NCBI GenBank assembly: GCA_040387375.1 | Contig: JAZKDW010000038.1 | Location: 1 to 48,783, forward strand | DNA: 48,783 nucleotides | Direction of reading: 5' to 3' | From: JAZKDW01 sp040387375 | GTDB taxonomy: Bacteria; Pseudomonadota; Gammaproteobacteria; Burkholderiales; Burkholderiaceae_D | Shown here: piece by piece, positions 1-7,597 of the stretch | Layout: the number at the start of each line of letters is the position of its first letter | How positions within the stretch are numbered: the stretch's first letter is position 1 | Translations under genes and position numbers: made by a program | Notes under the pieces: model-generated | Told to the model about the DNA's origin: nothing | What the model saw: the letters and a program-made list of their open reading frames with translations, nothing else | The model's database searches: none

Positions 1-36
1 TCCCGTCAAATGGAAGCACGTCATTTTCTGCGGCAT
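1..36 (-). CDS. 5' end of an unidentified gene running off the left edge
   Basis: Only the first 12 codons are inside the window (reading MPQKMTCFHLTG). The start is supported by a strong Shine-Dalgarno sequence, AAGGAGAC, on the minus strand at about 42-50, six bases before the ATG at 36-34. A second in-frame ATG lies four codons later. The gene is on the same strand as the enoyl-CoA hydratase-like gene upstream but is 260 bp from it and probably has its own promoter. Too little is visible to name a product. Confidence 0.55.
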   Translation of the reverse strand, partial: MPQKMTCFHLTG

Positions 37-168
37 TACTGTCTCCTTTTTGTGGACACGACTGGTAGGGTTGCTGTCTGGCCTGGCGGTGTGCCGTGCC
101 CGGCAGGCGGTTTGATTTATTTTCAAAATCCCTGGGCCGGCACGCTGCCGCTACATTAAATCAAGCAT

Positions 169-195
169 ATTATATTTATACATACGAATTATCAA
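169..195 (-). promoter_or_regulatory. Candidate sigma70 promoter for the leftward edge gene
   Basis: This sits in an AT-rich island between the crotonase-family gene and the edge gene. On the minus strand TTGATA (190-195) is followed after 15 bases by a perfect TATAAT (169-174). TAATAT two bases further on would give the usual 17-base spacer. The rest of the 37-296 gap shows no convincing gene or terminator. This is sequence-pattern evidence only. Confidence 0.4.
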
Positions 196-296
196 ATATT
201 CAGGCAAGGCGCCTGAACCGTCCGCATGTGCCAGAGTCTGCCGCGCCTGCAGCACGACGCCGTGCACGCAAGGAGCACTACCGCGCTCGGTTTGTT

Positions 297-1070
297 TTAT
301 GCGCCCTTGAACTGCGGCGGTCGCTTTTCCGCGAACGCTGTGGTGCCTTCGATCACATCTTCTGAATTCTGCAAAAGTCTGAGGAATATCTGTTCCATGC
401 GTAGTCCGCTGGCCAGATCAAGGTCCTTGCTGCGCAAGGCCAGTTCCTTTGCACTTTGCACGGCCAGCGGCGCATTTGCGCAGAGCTGCCTGGCATAGTC
501 CATGGCCGTCGCCATCAGCTCCGACTGAGGGACAACCCTGTTGATCAACCCCCATCTTGCAGCCGTGATTGCATCTACCGGATTGCCAGTCAGTAGCATT
601 TCCATTGCAATAGGATGCGGAAGTTGTTGAATGATTCTCTGGGTGCCCCCATTGCCTGGAAACACCCCGCGCTTGACTTCCGATAACGCGAACGTTGCAT
701 TGTCCGACGCCACGCGTATGTCTGTCGCCAGCAGCATGGTCATGCCGCCACCCAGGCAATAGCCATTCACCGCCGCAATCACTGGCTTCCACATTTCCAG
801 TCCGCGGTTGAGAAGCTGCGATTTCTGGGTCAGCATTAATTCCGCGAGCGGCTGCGGCGCGCCGAGAAAACTCTTGATGTCCGCGCCACTGCAGAACGAT
901 TTCTCGCCGGCGCCCGTAACCACCGCAACCCGGATTGCCGGATCATCCCGAACTGTTTCCCAGGCGCTGGACAAGGCGGCATAGTGCTCTGCATCCAATG
1001 CATTATGGCGTTCCGGACGATTCAGCGTGATCAGCGCAATACCGTCTTCAACTTTGAAATCAATGCTCAT
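297..1070 (-). CDS. Enoyl-CoA hydratase/isomerase family protein (crotonase fold)
   Basis: A 257-residue crotonase-family protein of normal length. It has the oxyanion-hole stretch CSGADIKSF near residue 62, the GGG turn LGGGMTMLL near 106, and FALSEVKRGVFPGNGGTQR near 128-146. Of the two catalytic glutamates of classical hydratases, the second (in LSEV) is present. The position equivalent to the first (GGGxxE) is occupied by Thr, so plain 2-enoyl-CoA hydration is not assured. The ATG follows AAGGAAACCTGA. The gene lies 10 bp after gntR on the same strand, so the two are probably co-transcribed. The substrate is unknown, but an acyl-CoA of the pathway served by the neighbouring transporter and synthetases is likely. 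Confidence 0.9.
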   Translation of the reverse strand: MSIDFKVEDGIALITLNRPERHNALDAEHYAALSSAWETVRDDPAIRVAVVTGAGEKSFCSGADIKSFLGAPQPLAELMLTQKSQLLNRGLEMWKPVIAAVNGYCLGGGMTMLLATDIRVASDNATFALSEVKRGVFPGNGGTQRIIQQLPHPIAMEMLLTGNPVDAITAARWGLINRVVPQSELMATAMDYARQLCANAPLAVQSAKELALRSKDLDLASGLRMEQIFLRLLQNSEDVIEGTTAFAEKRPPQFKGA

Positions 1071-1080
1071 TCAGGTTTCC

Positions 1081-1815
1081 TTATCGAAGAATTGCCGGTG
1101 CAGACGCAAAGTTCTGCAGGTCTTTTGTAATGGTCGCGAGATGGCGCGACATACGCCGGCTTGCCGTCTCGGGATCACGATTGATGATCGCTTCAAGGAT
1201 CCGCTTGTGCGCTTTGATAACCACCTTCTGCACATCTTCCGAGGCGAAGTTTTCAGTGGCGGTTGCCTTGAAAACGAGACTGGATATTGCAGTGATGAAG
1301 GCTTCGAGCAGCTCGTTGTGCGTAGCCGACGCGATGGCCACATGCCACTTCACGTTTTCAGCGAGATAGACGGGCAGATCCGCAAGGGAGGCCTCCATCC
1401 GCTTGCCGATTTCTTCCAGTTTCGCCAGGTCCTCATCTGTCCGATTCATCGCCGCAAGCGACGCGATCGGCCCACCCATTACCTCGCGGACCTGTAACAG
1501 CGCCATGAGGGAAATCGAGCGCCCTTGTATGAAGAGGCCAAGATATTTGGCAAGGGCGTCATCGCCGGGCTTTCGCACCACCGATCCGCCAAACCGGCCA
1601 GGACGGGTTTCTATAAAACCCTCCGCCTGCAAGATACGCAAGGCCTCTCGGACCGATCCGCGGCTGACGCCAGTTTGCTCGACCAGATCGCGTTCTGCCG
1701 GCAAGGGAGCGCCATCTTTCAAGGTGCCGTGGAGGATGTGTTCTCGCAATTGCGACGCCAGCATCTCACTCGGTTTGACGACCTGAATGACCTGCAGCTT
1801 TGGAATGGTGGGCAT
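1081..1815 (-). CDS. GntR-family (FadR subfamily) transcriptional regulator
   Basis: A 244-residue regulator. The N-terminal winged helix (about residues 15-80) contains LREHILHGTLKDGAPLPAER and SRGSVREALRILQAEGFI, typical of GntR. The C-terminal all-helical FCD ligand domain (about 95-230) contains HVAIASATHNELL and KAHKRILEAI, which carry likely metal-binding histidines. I chose the ATG at 1815 (MPTIPKL). An upstream ATG at 1881 would overlap the promoter region. FadR-type regulators bind TNGTNNNACNA, and a perfect match lies at 2945-2961 before the transporter operon. It probably represses the acyl-CoA genes on both sides and itself, released by an acyl-CoA or acid. The ligand is unknown. 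Confidence 0.9.
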   Translation of the reverse strand: MPTIPKLQVIQVVKPSEMLASQLREHILHGTLKDGAPLPAERDLVEQTGVSRGSVREALRILQAEGFIETRPGRFGGSVVRKPGDDALAKYLGLFIQGRSISLMALLQVREVMGGPIASLAAMNRTDEDLAKLEEIGKRMEASLADLPVYLAENVKWHVAIASATHNELLEAFITAISSLVFKATATENFASEDVQKVVIKAHKRILEAIINRDPETASRRMSRHLATITKDLQNFASAPAILR

Positions 1816-1843
1816 CGATAAATCAACTAAATGTAATGAGGGC

Positions 1844-1902
1844 TTGACATGGTGATCATATTGTAAAAGAATACCATTCAATTAGTCAATGGTTAGCCAT
1901 AG
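1844..1902. promoter_or_regulatory. Divergent promoter/operator region between gntR and the second crotonase gene
   Basis: On the minus strand TTGACT (1884-1889) and TACAAT (1860-1865) are 18 bases apart and point toward gntR. On the plus strand TTGACA (1844-1849) and AAGAAT (1867-1872) are 17 bases apart and point toward the gene at 2010. The region holds an inverted repeat with arms ACCATT (1873-1878) and AATGGT (1888-1893), plus ATGG-TTAG-CCAT (1889-1900). These resemble, but do not exactly match, the clean palindrome at 2945-2961. Autoregulation by the GntR protein is inferred. Confidence 0.5.
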
Positions 1903-2009
1903 AAGTACCTAGCTGTTTTTTTAACAATGAATTCGGATCCCTGAGGAAACCATGCACTCATTTTCAGTAGCGCACTTGCCCAGGCTATTGCCCGAACTAC
2001 TAGGAACAC

Positions 2010-2783
2010 ATGGAACATATTGAAGTCATCAAGACTGGTTCGGTGGCAACCGTTCGACTGAACCGGCCCGAGGTTCTGAACGCGTTATCCGAACCGATGA
2101 AAGACGATCTCGGCGCCATCTTTGCGGACCTCGCGCATGACAAATCGATCAGGGCAGTCGTGTTATGCGCGGCCGGCAAGGCGTTTTGCGCCAGTGGCGA
2201 TGTGACGTCGATGGGCAACTTCACCGCTTCTTCAGCACAGGAAAGGCTCAAGCGCGCTCACCGCATGATCATCAATCTGGCGTCGATTGAAAAGCCGGTC
2301 ATTGCTTCTGTCAGAGGCGCCGTAGCGGGAATAGGCTGGAGCATGGCCATGGCGTGTGACCAGATCGTCACTTCCGAAACAGCCTTTTTTTCTCAAGTGT
2401 TCAAGCACGTAGGCCTGGCGCCTGACGGTGGCGCCATCTATTTTCTGACCCAGAACATCGGCCTGCAACGAGCCAAGGAACTGGTGCTTTCGGGCAGACG
2501 GGTCAAGGCGGCCGAAGCGCTGGAGCTGGGCCTGGTGACGCGTGTGGTGCCTGACGACCAACTGGAATCAGTAACCGAAGCGCTTGCCTTCGAATTGGCA
2601 AGCGGACCAACCATGGCATTCGGATTTGGCAAGAAGCTGTTCAAGCAAGCCTTTACGCCAACACTGGAGACCTTTCTCGATGCCGAGGCGTGGGCACAGG
2701 GCACCGCTCTGCTGAGTGAAGACCATAAGGAAGGCGCGCGCGCCTTTCTGGAAAAAAGAAAACCTGTATTCAAAGGCGAATAG
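2010..2783 (+). CDS. Enoyl-CoA hydratase/isomerase family protein, PaaG-like
   Basis: A 257-residue crotonase-fold protein transcribed divergently from gntR. The oxyanion-hole segment CASGDVTSM (about residue 62) and the AGIGWSMAMACD turn (about 107) are visible. Neither glutamate of classical hydratases is conserved: Ser takes the first position, and the second region reads VFKHVGLAPDGG. The Asp in that segment sits where PaaG-type enoyl-CoA isomerases carry their acid/base residue. An isomerase or other crotonase reaction is therefore more likely than hydration. The C-terminus FLEKRKPVFKGE is typical of the family. It is the first gene rightward of the shared regulatory region. Confidence 0.9.
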   Translation: MEHIEVIKTGSVATVRLNRPEVLNALSEPMKDDLGAIFADLAHDKSIRAVVLCAAGKAFCASGDVTSMGNFTASSAQERLKRAHRMIINLASIEKPVIASVRGAVAGIGWSMAMACDQIVTSETAFFSQVFKHVGLAPDGGAIYFLTQNIGLQRAKELVLSGRRVKAAEALELGLVTRVVPDDQLESVTEALAFELASGPTMAFGFGKKLFKQAFTPTLETFLDAEAWAQGTALLSEDHKEGARAFLEKRKPVFKGE

Positions 2784-2944
2784 CACGCTCAATTCAACAC
2801 AACAATAATTCAACACAACAATGAGACAACTGCCATGGAATTCAAAGCTGGATGTAGCCGGGCATATCCAGCTGGTGTCGGCAGCGATCAACTCGGCGCG
2901 CTCACCGATTCTTATGGATAGCGGCACCCCAAAAGCATTCAGTT

Positions 2945-2961
2945 AAATGGTAAAACCATTT
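2945..2961. promoter_or_regulatory. Predicted GntR/FadR-type operator
   Basis: AAATGGT-AAA-ACCATTT is a perfect 7-bp inverted repeat with a 3-bp spacer. It fits the TNGTNNNACNA pattern known for FadR-subfamily GntR proteins. Its right end overlaps the first two bases of the -35 hexamer at 2960-2965, the expected position for a repressor. The obvious cognate is the GntR protein encoded at 1081-1815. Confidence 0.65.
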
Positions 2962-2988
2962 GACAGAATTCGGGCACAAGGGTAGATT
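2960..2988 (+). promoter_or_regulatory. Sigma70 promoter of the livFG/synthetase/livHMK operon
   Basis: A perfect -35 TTGACA (2960-2965), a 17-bp spacer and a -10 TAGATT (2983-2988, 4 of 6 matches). Transcription would start near 2995, giving a leader of about 75 nt before the leader ORF at 3071 and about 130 nt before the first transporter gene. Confidence 0.6.
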
Positions 2989-3070
2989 CGTATGGAAGGA
3001 TACGGGCTTGTCGAGCGATGTTTAACTGCCACGACAAGTAATCAGTAGACTGCTAAGGGAGACAAGAAAA

Positions 3071-3133
3071 ATGCCTGAAAAACGCAGCTTCAGAATTAGA
3101 ACGAACGACCGTTTTTCCCTGGTTCATGACTGA
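3071..3133 (+). CDS. Possible 20-codon leader peptide overlapping the first transporter gene
   Basis: The frame begins MPEKRSFRIR at an ATG nine bases after AAGGGAG, a far better ribosome site than the one before the transporter gene. It ends in TGA at 3131-3133, so its end overlaps the ATG of the ATPase gene at 3126. That is the geometry of translational coupling. The peptide has several Arg and Lys residues and no run of one amino acid, so classic attenuation is not indicated. An alternative is that it marks a decayed longer N-terminus of the ATPase in another frame. Confidence 0.4.
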   Translation: MPEKRSFRIRTNDRFSLVHD

Positions 3134-3992
3134 CGTCATGAATCTTATCGAACCCAATTCCTCCGCCTCCGATAAGCTCGCAGGCCGAAAGACGCCACTG
3201 CTCGAGGTAGCAAATCTCGAAGTGGTTTACAAGGAGTCCATCCTTGCCGTCGAAGGTGTGTCCATCGTCGTGCCACGCGGAAGCATCGTTGCCGTCATCG
3301 GCAGCAACGGCGCTGGCAAGACCACGATGCTTCGTGCAATAACCGGCATTCTTCAATCGGTGGAAGGCAAGATCACAAAGGGCCGCATCCTCGTTAACGG
3401 TGAGGTTCTCAGCGGCCACGAGCCATCGCAAGTTGTCGAGGCCGGCATCAGGCTTGTCCCTGAAGGACGCCGGGTATTTGTCGATCTTACCGTTGAAGAT
3501 AACCTGCTGGTCGGCGCCCACACGCTGCGCGATCGCAGGATCGCGCGCGAACGTGTCGAGGAAATGCTCGAGCTGTTCCCCCGCCTCGCCGTGCGCCGCA
3601 AGAGCCTGGCCGGATACCTGAGCGGCGGCGAGCAGCAGATGCTCGCCATCGGCCGCGCGCTGATATCCAATCCCAGCCTGCTGATGCTCGACGAACCCTC
3701 CCTTGGCCTGGCGCCGATGATGGTAGACGAGATCTTCAACACGATCGCGCAGATCCATCGCGAGCGCGGCATGACGGTCTTGCTGGTAGAACAAAGCGCC
3801 ACACGTTCGCTCGAACTGGCGTCCTACTGCTACATCCTGCAAAACGGCCGGGTTGTGCTCGAGAACGACTCCAGCGTGCTGACCCAGCATGAAGATGTCC
3901 GCGAGTTTTATCTTGGAGTTGGCAAGGAAGGCGCCCGCCGCTCGTTCATGGAAATAAAAAGTTACCGCCGCCGCAAGCGGTGGCTCGGCTAA
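3126..3992 (+). CDS. ABC transporter ATP-binding protein, LivF type
   Basis: A 288-residue ATPase of the branched-chain-amino-acid-type (HAAT) importer family. Walker A GSNGAGKT (about residues 59-66), signature LSGGEQQ (about 165), Walker B LLMLDEP (about 187) and the LivF-style LLVEQS in place of a canonical H-loop are visible. It is longer than usual LivF (about 235), with some 20 extra residues at the N-terminus and a basic tail ending RRRKRWLG. No good Shine-Dalgarno precedes the ATG, and coupling to the leader ORF may compensate. First cistron of a seven-gene operon. With crotonases and acyl-CoA synthetases next to it, an organic acid is a likelier substrate than an amino acid. Confidence 0.9.
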   Translation: MTDVMNLIEPNSSASDKLAGRKTPLLEVANLEVVYKESILAVEGVSIVVPRGSIVAVIGSNGAGKTTMLRAITGILQSVEGKITKGRILVNGEVLSGHEPSQVVEAGIRLVPEGRRVFVDLTVEDNLLVGAHTLRDRRIARERVEEMLELFPRLAVRRKSLAGYLSGGEQQMLAIGRALISNPSLLMLDEPSLGLAPMMVDEIFNTIAQIHRERGMTVLLVEQSATRSLELASYCYILQNGRVVLENDSSVLTQHEDVREFYLGVGKEGARRSFMEIKSYRRRKRWLG

Positions 3993-4010
3993 ATCAAAGG
4001 GAATCAGCAC

Positions 4011-4805
4011 GTGCTTTCAATCACAGACGTTTCTTTGAAGTTCGGCGGGATCGTTGTCCTGAACGACATTTCCATGGAAGTGGCGCAGGGGTCGATCCAT
4101 GCGCTCATCGGCCCGAACGGCGCCGGCAAGACCAGCCTGCTCAACTGCATTACCGGCTTCTACCGGCCCGGGCAGGGCAGCATTCGCCATGACGGCAGCG
4201 AGTTGATCGGCTTGCGGCCCGATGAGGTATCCCGGCAGGGTGTCAGCCGCATGTTCCAGAACATCGAGCTGTTCCCCCACCTCACCGTGCTCAACAACAT
4301 CCTCGTGGGCTGCCATGTGCACGTCCGCTATTCGGCGCTTGAGGCTGCTTTCAGGTTCGGTCGAATGCTGAAGGAAGAAGTCCGCCATCTCGAGGAGGCG
4401 GAAAAAATCATCGAGTTCCTCGACCTGGAAGCGGTCCGTCATCACAAGGTGGCCAATCTGGCGTATGGCGTACAGAAGAAAGTCGAACTCGGACGCGCGC
4501 TGGCGATGAAAGGCCGGCTGATACTTCTCGATGAGCCGTTTGGCGGCTTGAGCATCGAAGAAAAGCAGGACATGGCGCGCTATCTGATCGAGACCTGGCA
4601 GGAACTCAAGGTCACCCTGCTCCTGATCGACCATGACGTGCAGGCGGTGTCCGATATCGCCCAGCACATCACGGTGCTCAATTATGGCCGCAAGATCGCC
4701 GACGGCACGCCGGATGAGGTGCTGTCCGATCCCGAGGTAATTACAGCCTACCTCGGCAGCGCCGCAAACTCATCTGCGCGGCAGGCACAGGCGGAGACAT
4801 CATGA
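4011..4805 (+). CDS. ABC transporter ATP-binding protein, LivG type
   Basis: A 264-residue ATPase starting with GTG after AAGGGAA. Walker A GPNGAGKT (about 34-41), the LivG-specific weak signature LAYGVQKKVELGRAL (about 149), Walker B LILLDEPFGGL and H-loop LLLIDHD are present. A charged helical insert (about 100-130, FRFGRMLKEEVRHLEEAEK) is typical of LivG proteins. It would pair with the LivF-type ATPase just upstream on the cytoplasmic face of the LivH/LivM channel. Its stop overlaps the next start in an ATGA, indicating translational coupling. Confidence 0.92.
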   Translation: MLSITDVSLKFGGIVVLNDISMEVAQGSIHALIGPNGAGKTSLLNCITGFYRPGQGSIRHDGSELIGLRPDEVSRQGVSRMFQNIELFPHLTVLNNILVGCHVHVRYSALEAAFRFGRMLKEEVRHLEEAEKIIEFLDLEAVRHHKVANLAYGVQKKVELGRALAMKGRLILLDEPFGGLSIEEKQDMARYLIETWQELKVTLLLIDHDVQAVSDIAQHITVLNYGRKIADGTPDEVLSDPEVITAYLGSAANSSARQAQAETS

Positions 4806-6661
4806 ACGACGCCAGCACAATGCAATCGACTGCGGCCGATACGCTGCCAAAGCTCCTGATGCAGGCAGCCAGCGGGCCGCATGCGCAAGACACTGCGCTG
4901 CGTCAGAAGAAGCTCGGTGTATGGACCCCTTATACATGGGAACAGTACGCCGCCAGCGTCCGCGACACCTACCTCGGACTGAAGGCGCTTGGACTCGGCG
5001 ATGGCGACCGCGTCTTCTACGTTGCCGAGAACGTTCCCGAAGTCTTCTTCCTTGATCTCGCCGTCCAGGCATTCCGCGGCTTGCTGGCCGGGGCGTTCCC
5101 GGACAGTCAGGGTGAAGAGATCACCCATCTGTGGAACCACGCGCAGGCCCGCTTTGCGATTGTGGGAGACCAGGAGCAGGCCGACAAATTGCTCGCGCTA
5201 GATCTTCCCCGCCTCGAGTACCTGATTGTCATCGACAACCGCTGCATGTCCGGATACACCGATCCGAGGATCATCACGTTCCAGGCACTCATGGCGCTTG
5301 GGAAAAAATCGGGTGACAGCGGGAACAGTTCGTTCCTGTCTGCCGTAGCGTCCGGCAAGCCGTCCGACCCGGTTGCGCTCATGTACACGTCCGGCACGAC
5401 CGGCAATCCGAAGGGTGTCATCCTGACCCAGGCGGCGGCCGTCTATGCCGGCAAAACCATGGTCAAGGTTGAAAACCTCAGCCCGGAAGACGAAGCGATT
5501 TCCTACCTGCCCTACGCATGGGTCGGAGAACGGGTGTTTTCAATGTTCTACGCGCTGGCCGCGCGTTACAAGGTGAACTTCCCGGAGGATCATGACATGG
5601 ACGTCGTGCTCGCAAACTGGCGTGAAGTGCGGCCGTCGATACCGGTCGCGCCCGCGCGCATCTGGGAAGGCCTGTGCTCGCGCGTGTACATTGGCATCGA
5701 CAACACCACGCCTTTCAAGCGCTGGGTATTCCACGCATTGATGGCAATCGGGAACCGGGTGGCCAATGACCGGCTGGCGGCAAGACAGTCGCCGTGGTGG
5801 GTAAAGGCCTGCCTGCCGGTCGCCGACCTGATCATGTTTCGCCCGATACGCACGGAACTGGGGCTGAGCCAGGCACGTTCTGCCTATACCGGCGGCTCCG
5901 CGCTGGGGCCTGAGGTATTTACATTCTTCCATTCCATAGGTGTGAATTTGCGCCAGATATATGGACAAACCGAGAGCTGTGGCGTGGCAGTACTGCATCA
6001 GGGCGATCGCATTCATCTGGATACGGTCGGCGAGCCGTTTCCCGGCATGGAGATACGCATCTCCGACCGCGGCGAAGTATTGATGCGGGGGCCGCTGGTG
6101 TTCTCGGGCTATCTCGACAATCCGGAAGCAACTGCGGCCGGAATGGACGATGGCTGGCTTCGCACCGGCGATCAGGGCAGCATGCGCGACGGACAGTTGC
6201 TCATCGTCGACCGCATGAAGGAAGTATGCCGGACACGGGCAGGCGAAGAGTTCTCGCCGCAGCTGCTACAGAACAAGCTCAAGTTCAGCAGATTCATTCG
6301 TGAAGCCGTGGTCGTCGGCCATGAACTTCCGTACACCGCGGCGCTGATCCAGATCGATTACGACAACGTCGGCAACTGGGCGACCCAGCGCGGCATCAAC
6401 TTCACGACCTTCCGGGATTTATGTCTGCAACCGGAAGTGCGAACGCTGATCACCGAAGAGATCGCCGCTACCAATCACGGCATTCCACCGGGGCTGCGTA
6501 TCCAAGAGTTCCATCTTCTGGAAAAAGAGCTCGATGCCGACGACGGCGAAATTACCCGCACCGCAAAAATCAAACGCTCCAATGTCGAGCGCAAATACGC
6601 AGAGCTGATCGCCTCCCTGTACCGGACCGATCGCGTAATCAAACAAACCGAGACCCAATAA
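4802..6661 (+). CDS. Long-chain-type acyl-CoA synthetase (AMP-forming)
   Basis: A 619-residue ANL-superfamily enzyme that converts a carboxylic acid, ATP and CoA to acyl-CoA, AMP and PPi. The P-loop MYTSGTTGNPKG (about residue 198), IYGQTES (about 387), LRTGDQG (about 455) and KEVCRTRAGEEFSPQ (about 472) are intact. A C-terminal GEITRTAKIKR segment matches the long-chain fatty acyl-CoA synthetase group. It is embedded between the ATPase and permease genes of the transporter (ATGA overlap upstream, TAATG downstream), which suggests import coupled to CoA activation. The chain or ring specificity cannot be read from the sequence. Confidence 0.9.
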   Translation: MNDASTMQSTAADTLPKLLMQAASGPHAQDTALRQKKLGVWTPYTWEQYAASVRDTYLGLKALGLGDGDRVFYVAENVPEVFFLDLAVQAFRGLLAGAFPDSQGEEITHLWNHAQARFAIVGDQEQADKLLALDLPRLEYLIVIDNRCMSGYTDPRIITFQALMALGKKSGDSGNSSFLSAVASGKPSDPVALMYTSGTTGNPKGVILTQAAAVYAGKTMVKVENLSPEDEAISYLPYAWVGERVFSMFYALAARYKVNFPEDHDMDVVLANWREVRPSIPVAPARIWEGLCSRVYIGIDNTTPFKRWVFHALMAIGNRVANDRLAARQSPWWVKACLPVADLIMFRPIRTELGLSQARSAYTGGSALGPEVFTFFHSIGVNLRQIYGQTESCGVAVLHQGDRIHLDTVGEPFPGMEIRISDRGEVLMRGPLVFSGYLDNPEATAAGMDDGWLRTGDQGSMRDGQLLIVDRMKEVCRTRAGEEFSPQLLQNKLKFSRFIREAVVVGHELPYTAALIQIDYDNVGNWATQRGINFTTFRDLCLQPEVRTLITEEIAATNHGIPPGLRIQEFHLLEKELDADDGEITRTAKIKRSNVERKYAELIASLYRTDRVIKQTETQ

Positions 6662-7554
6662 TGGACATCTCCTCACTTACGACTTTTGGCCAGACTGTCA
6701 TCAACGGACTGGCGGTTGGCGCAGTCTATTCCGCGCTCGCGATGGCGCTGGCCGTGGTCTACCGTGGAACGCGCGTGGTCAATTTTGCGCAGGCCGACAT
6801 TGCGATGGTGGTGACCTTCGTGTTCTGGTTCGCGATGCGCGGCGGGTTGCCGTGGTATGTCGCGCTGATGGCGAGCCTCGCGGCGGCGGTGTTGATGGGA
6901 CTGTTCATCGAACGCCTGATCCTGCGCAAGCTGGTCGGCGAGCCGCTGTTTACCGTCGTCATGGCGACGATCGGATTGTCCACGATTCTGCAGGGATTGT
7001 CGGGAATGGTCTGGGGTCACGATACCTACCGGCTTCCGGACCTGTTCACCGGCAGCTTCACGTTCTGGGGCATGTCGCTTCTGAAAACACATCTGTTTTC
7101 CATGATCGTCGCGAGCGCCATGCTGGTGGTGCTGATGGTATTCCTGTCGCGATCGCGCACTGGCCTGGCAATGCGGGCGACCTCCAGCGATCAGGATACG
7201 GCGCAGCTCATGGGCATACGGATCAACAGTATCTCTGCCCTCATCTGGATCATCGCCTGCCTGATCTCGGTGGGTGCCGGGCTGGCGCTTGCCTACAGCC
7301 AGTTCCTGTCGCTCGCCACCGGCGGATTCATCCTGAAGATTTTTCCGGCGATCATCCTCGGCGGCCTCGAGAGCCTGGGCGGCGTATTCATCGGCGGTCT
7401 CATCATCGGCCTGTGCGTCAGCTTTGCGGGCACCTACATGGGCGGACTGTTCGGTGGCGCGTCGTCCGAGATCGTGTCGTATCTGCTGACCTTCCTGATT
7501 CTCATGATCAAGCCGTATGGACTCTTCGGCGCCAGGCAAATCGAACGCGTGTAG
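6661..7554 (+). CDS. ABC transporter permease, LivH type
   Basis: A 297-residue inner-membrane protein with about eight hydrophobic segments. It opens TFGQTVINGLAVGAVYSALAM and then GTRVVNFAQADIAMV, the LivH hallmark near the N-terminus. The EAA-like region includes GIRINSISALIWIIA and GGLESLGGVFIGGLIIG. I chose the ATG at 6661 because it shares its A with the upstream TAA stop and begins at the conserved N-terminus. The same frame is open further upstream but only inside the synthetase gene. Confidence 0.92.
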   Translation: MDISSLTTFGQTVINGLAVGAVYSALAMALAVVYRGTRVVNFAQADIAMVVTFVFWFAMRGGLPWYVALMASLAAAVLMGLFIERLILRKLVGEPLFTVVMATIGLSTILQGLSGMVWGHDTYRLPDLFTGSFTFWGMSLLKTHLFSMIVASAMLVVLMVFLSRSRTGLAMRATSSDQDTAQLMGIRINSISALIWIIACLISVGAGLALAYSQFLSLATGGFILKIFPAIILGGLESLGGVFIGGLIIGLCVSFAGTYMGGLFGGASSEIVSYLLTFLILMIKPYGLFGARQIERV

Positions 7555-7597
7555 CAGGGACTGACCAGACTAACCTACCAGAACAGGATATTCACAG

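Larger units (their letters stand above)
2784..3070 (+). other. Intergenic stretch before the transporter operon
   Basis: No gene is convincingly present. A short open frame of about 41 codons (2821-2946) has no recognisable family and runs into the operator at 2945-2961, so I treat it as chance. The right part holds the operon's operator and promoter (listed separately). A Shine-Dalgarno AAGGGAGAC at 3055-3063 serves the leader ORF at 3071. Confidence 0.5.

Noticed and set aside
2821..2946. 41-codon frame after the second crotonase gene
   Set aside because: No ribosome site, no recognisable family, and it ends inside the predicted operator.
3096..4010. 304-codon frame on the minus strand opposite the livF-type gene
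   Set aside because: The plus strand encodes an ABC ATPase with all motifs. The antisense frame is a codon-bias shadow.
6673..7539. 288-codon minus-strand frame opposite livH
   Set aside because: It is rich in His, Arg, Glu and Asp, as expected from reading a hydrophobic membrane-protein gene backwards.
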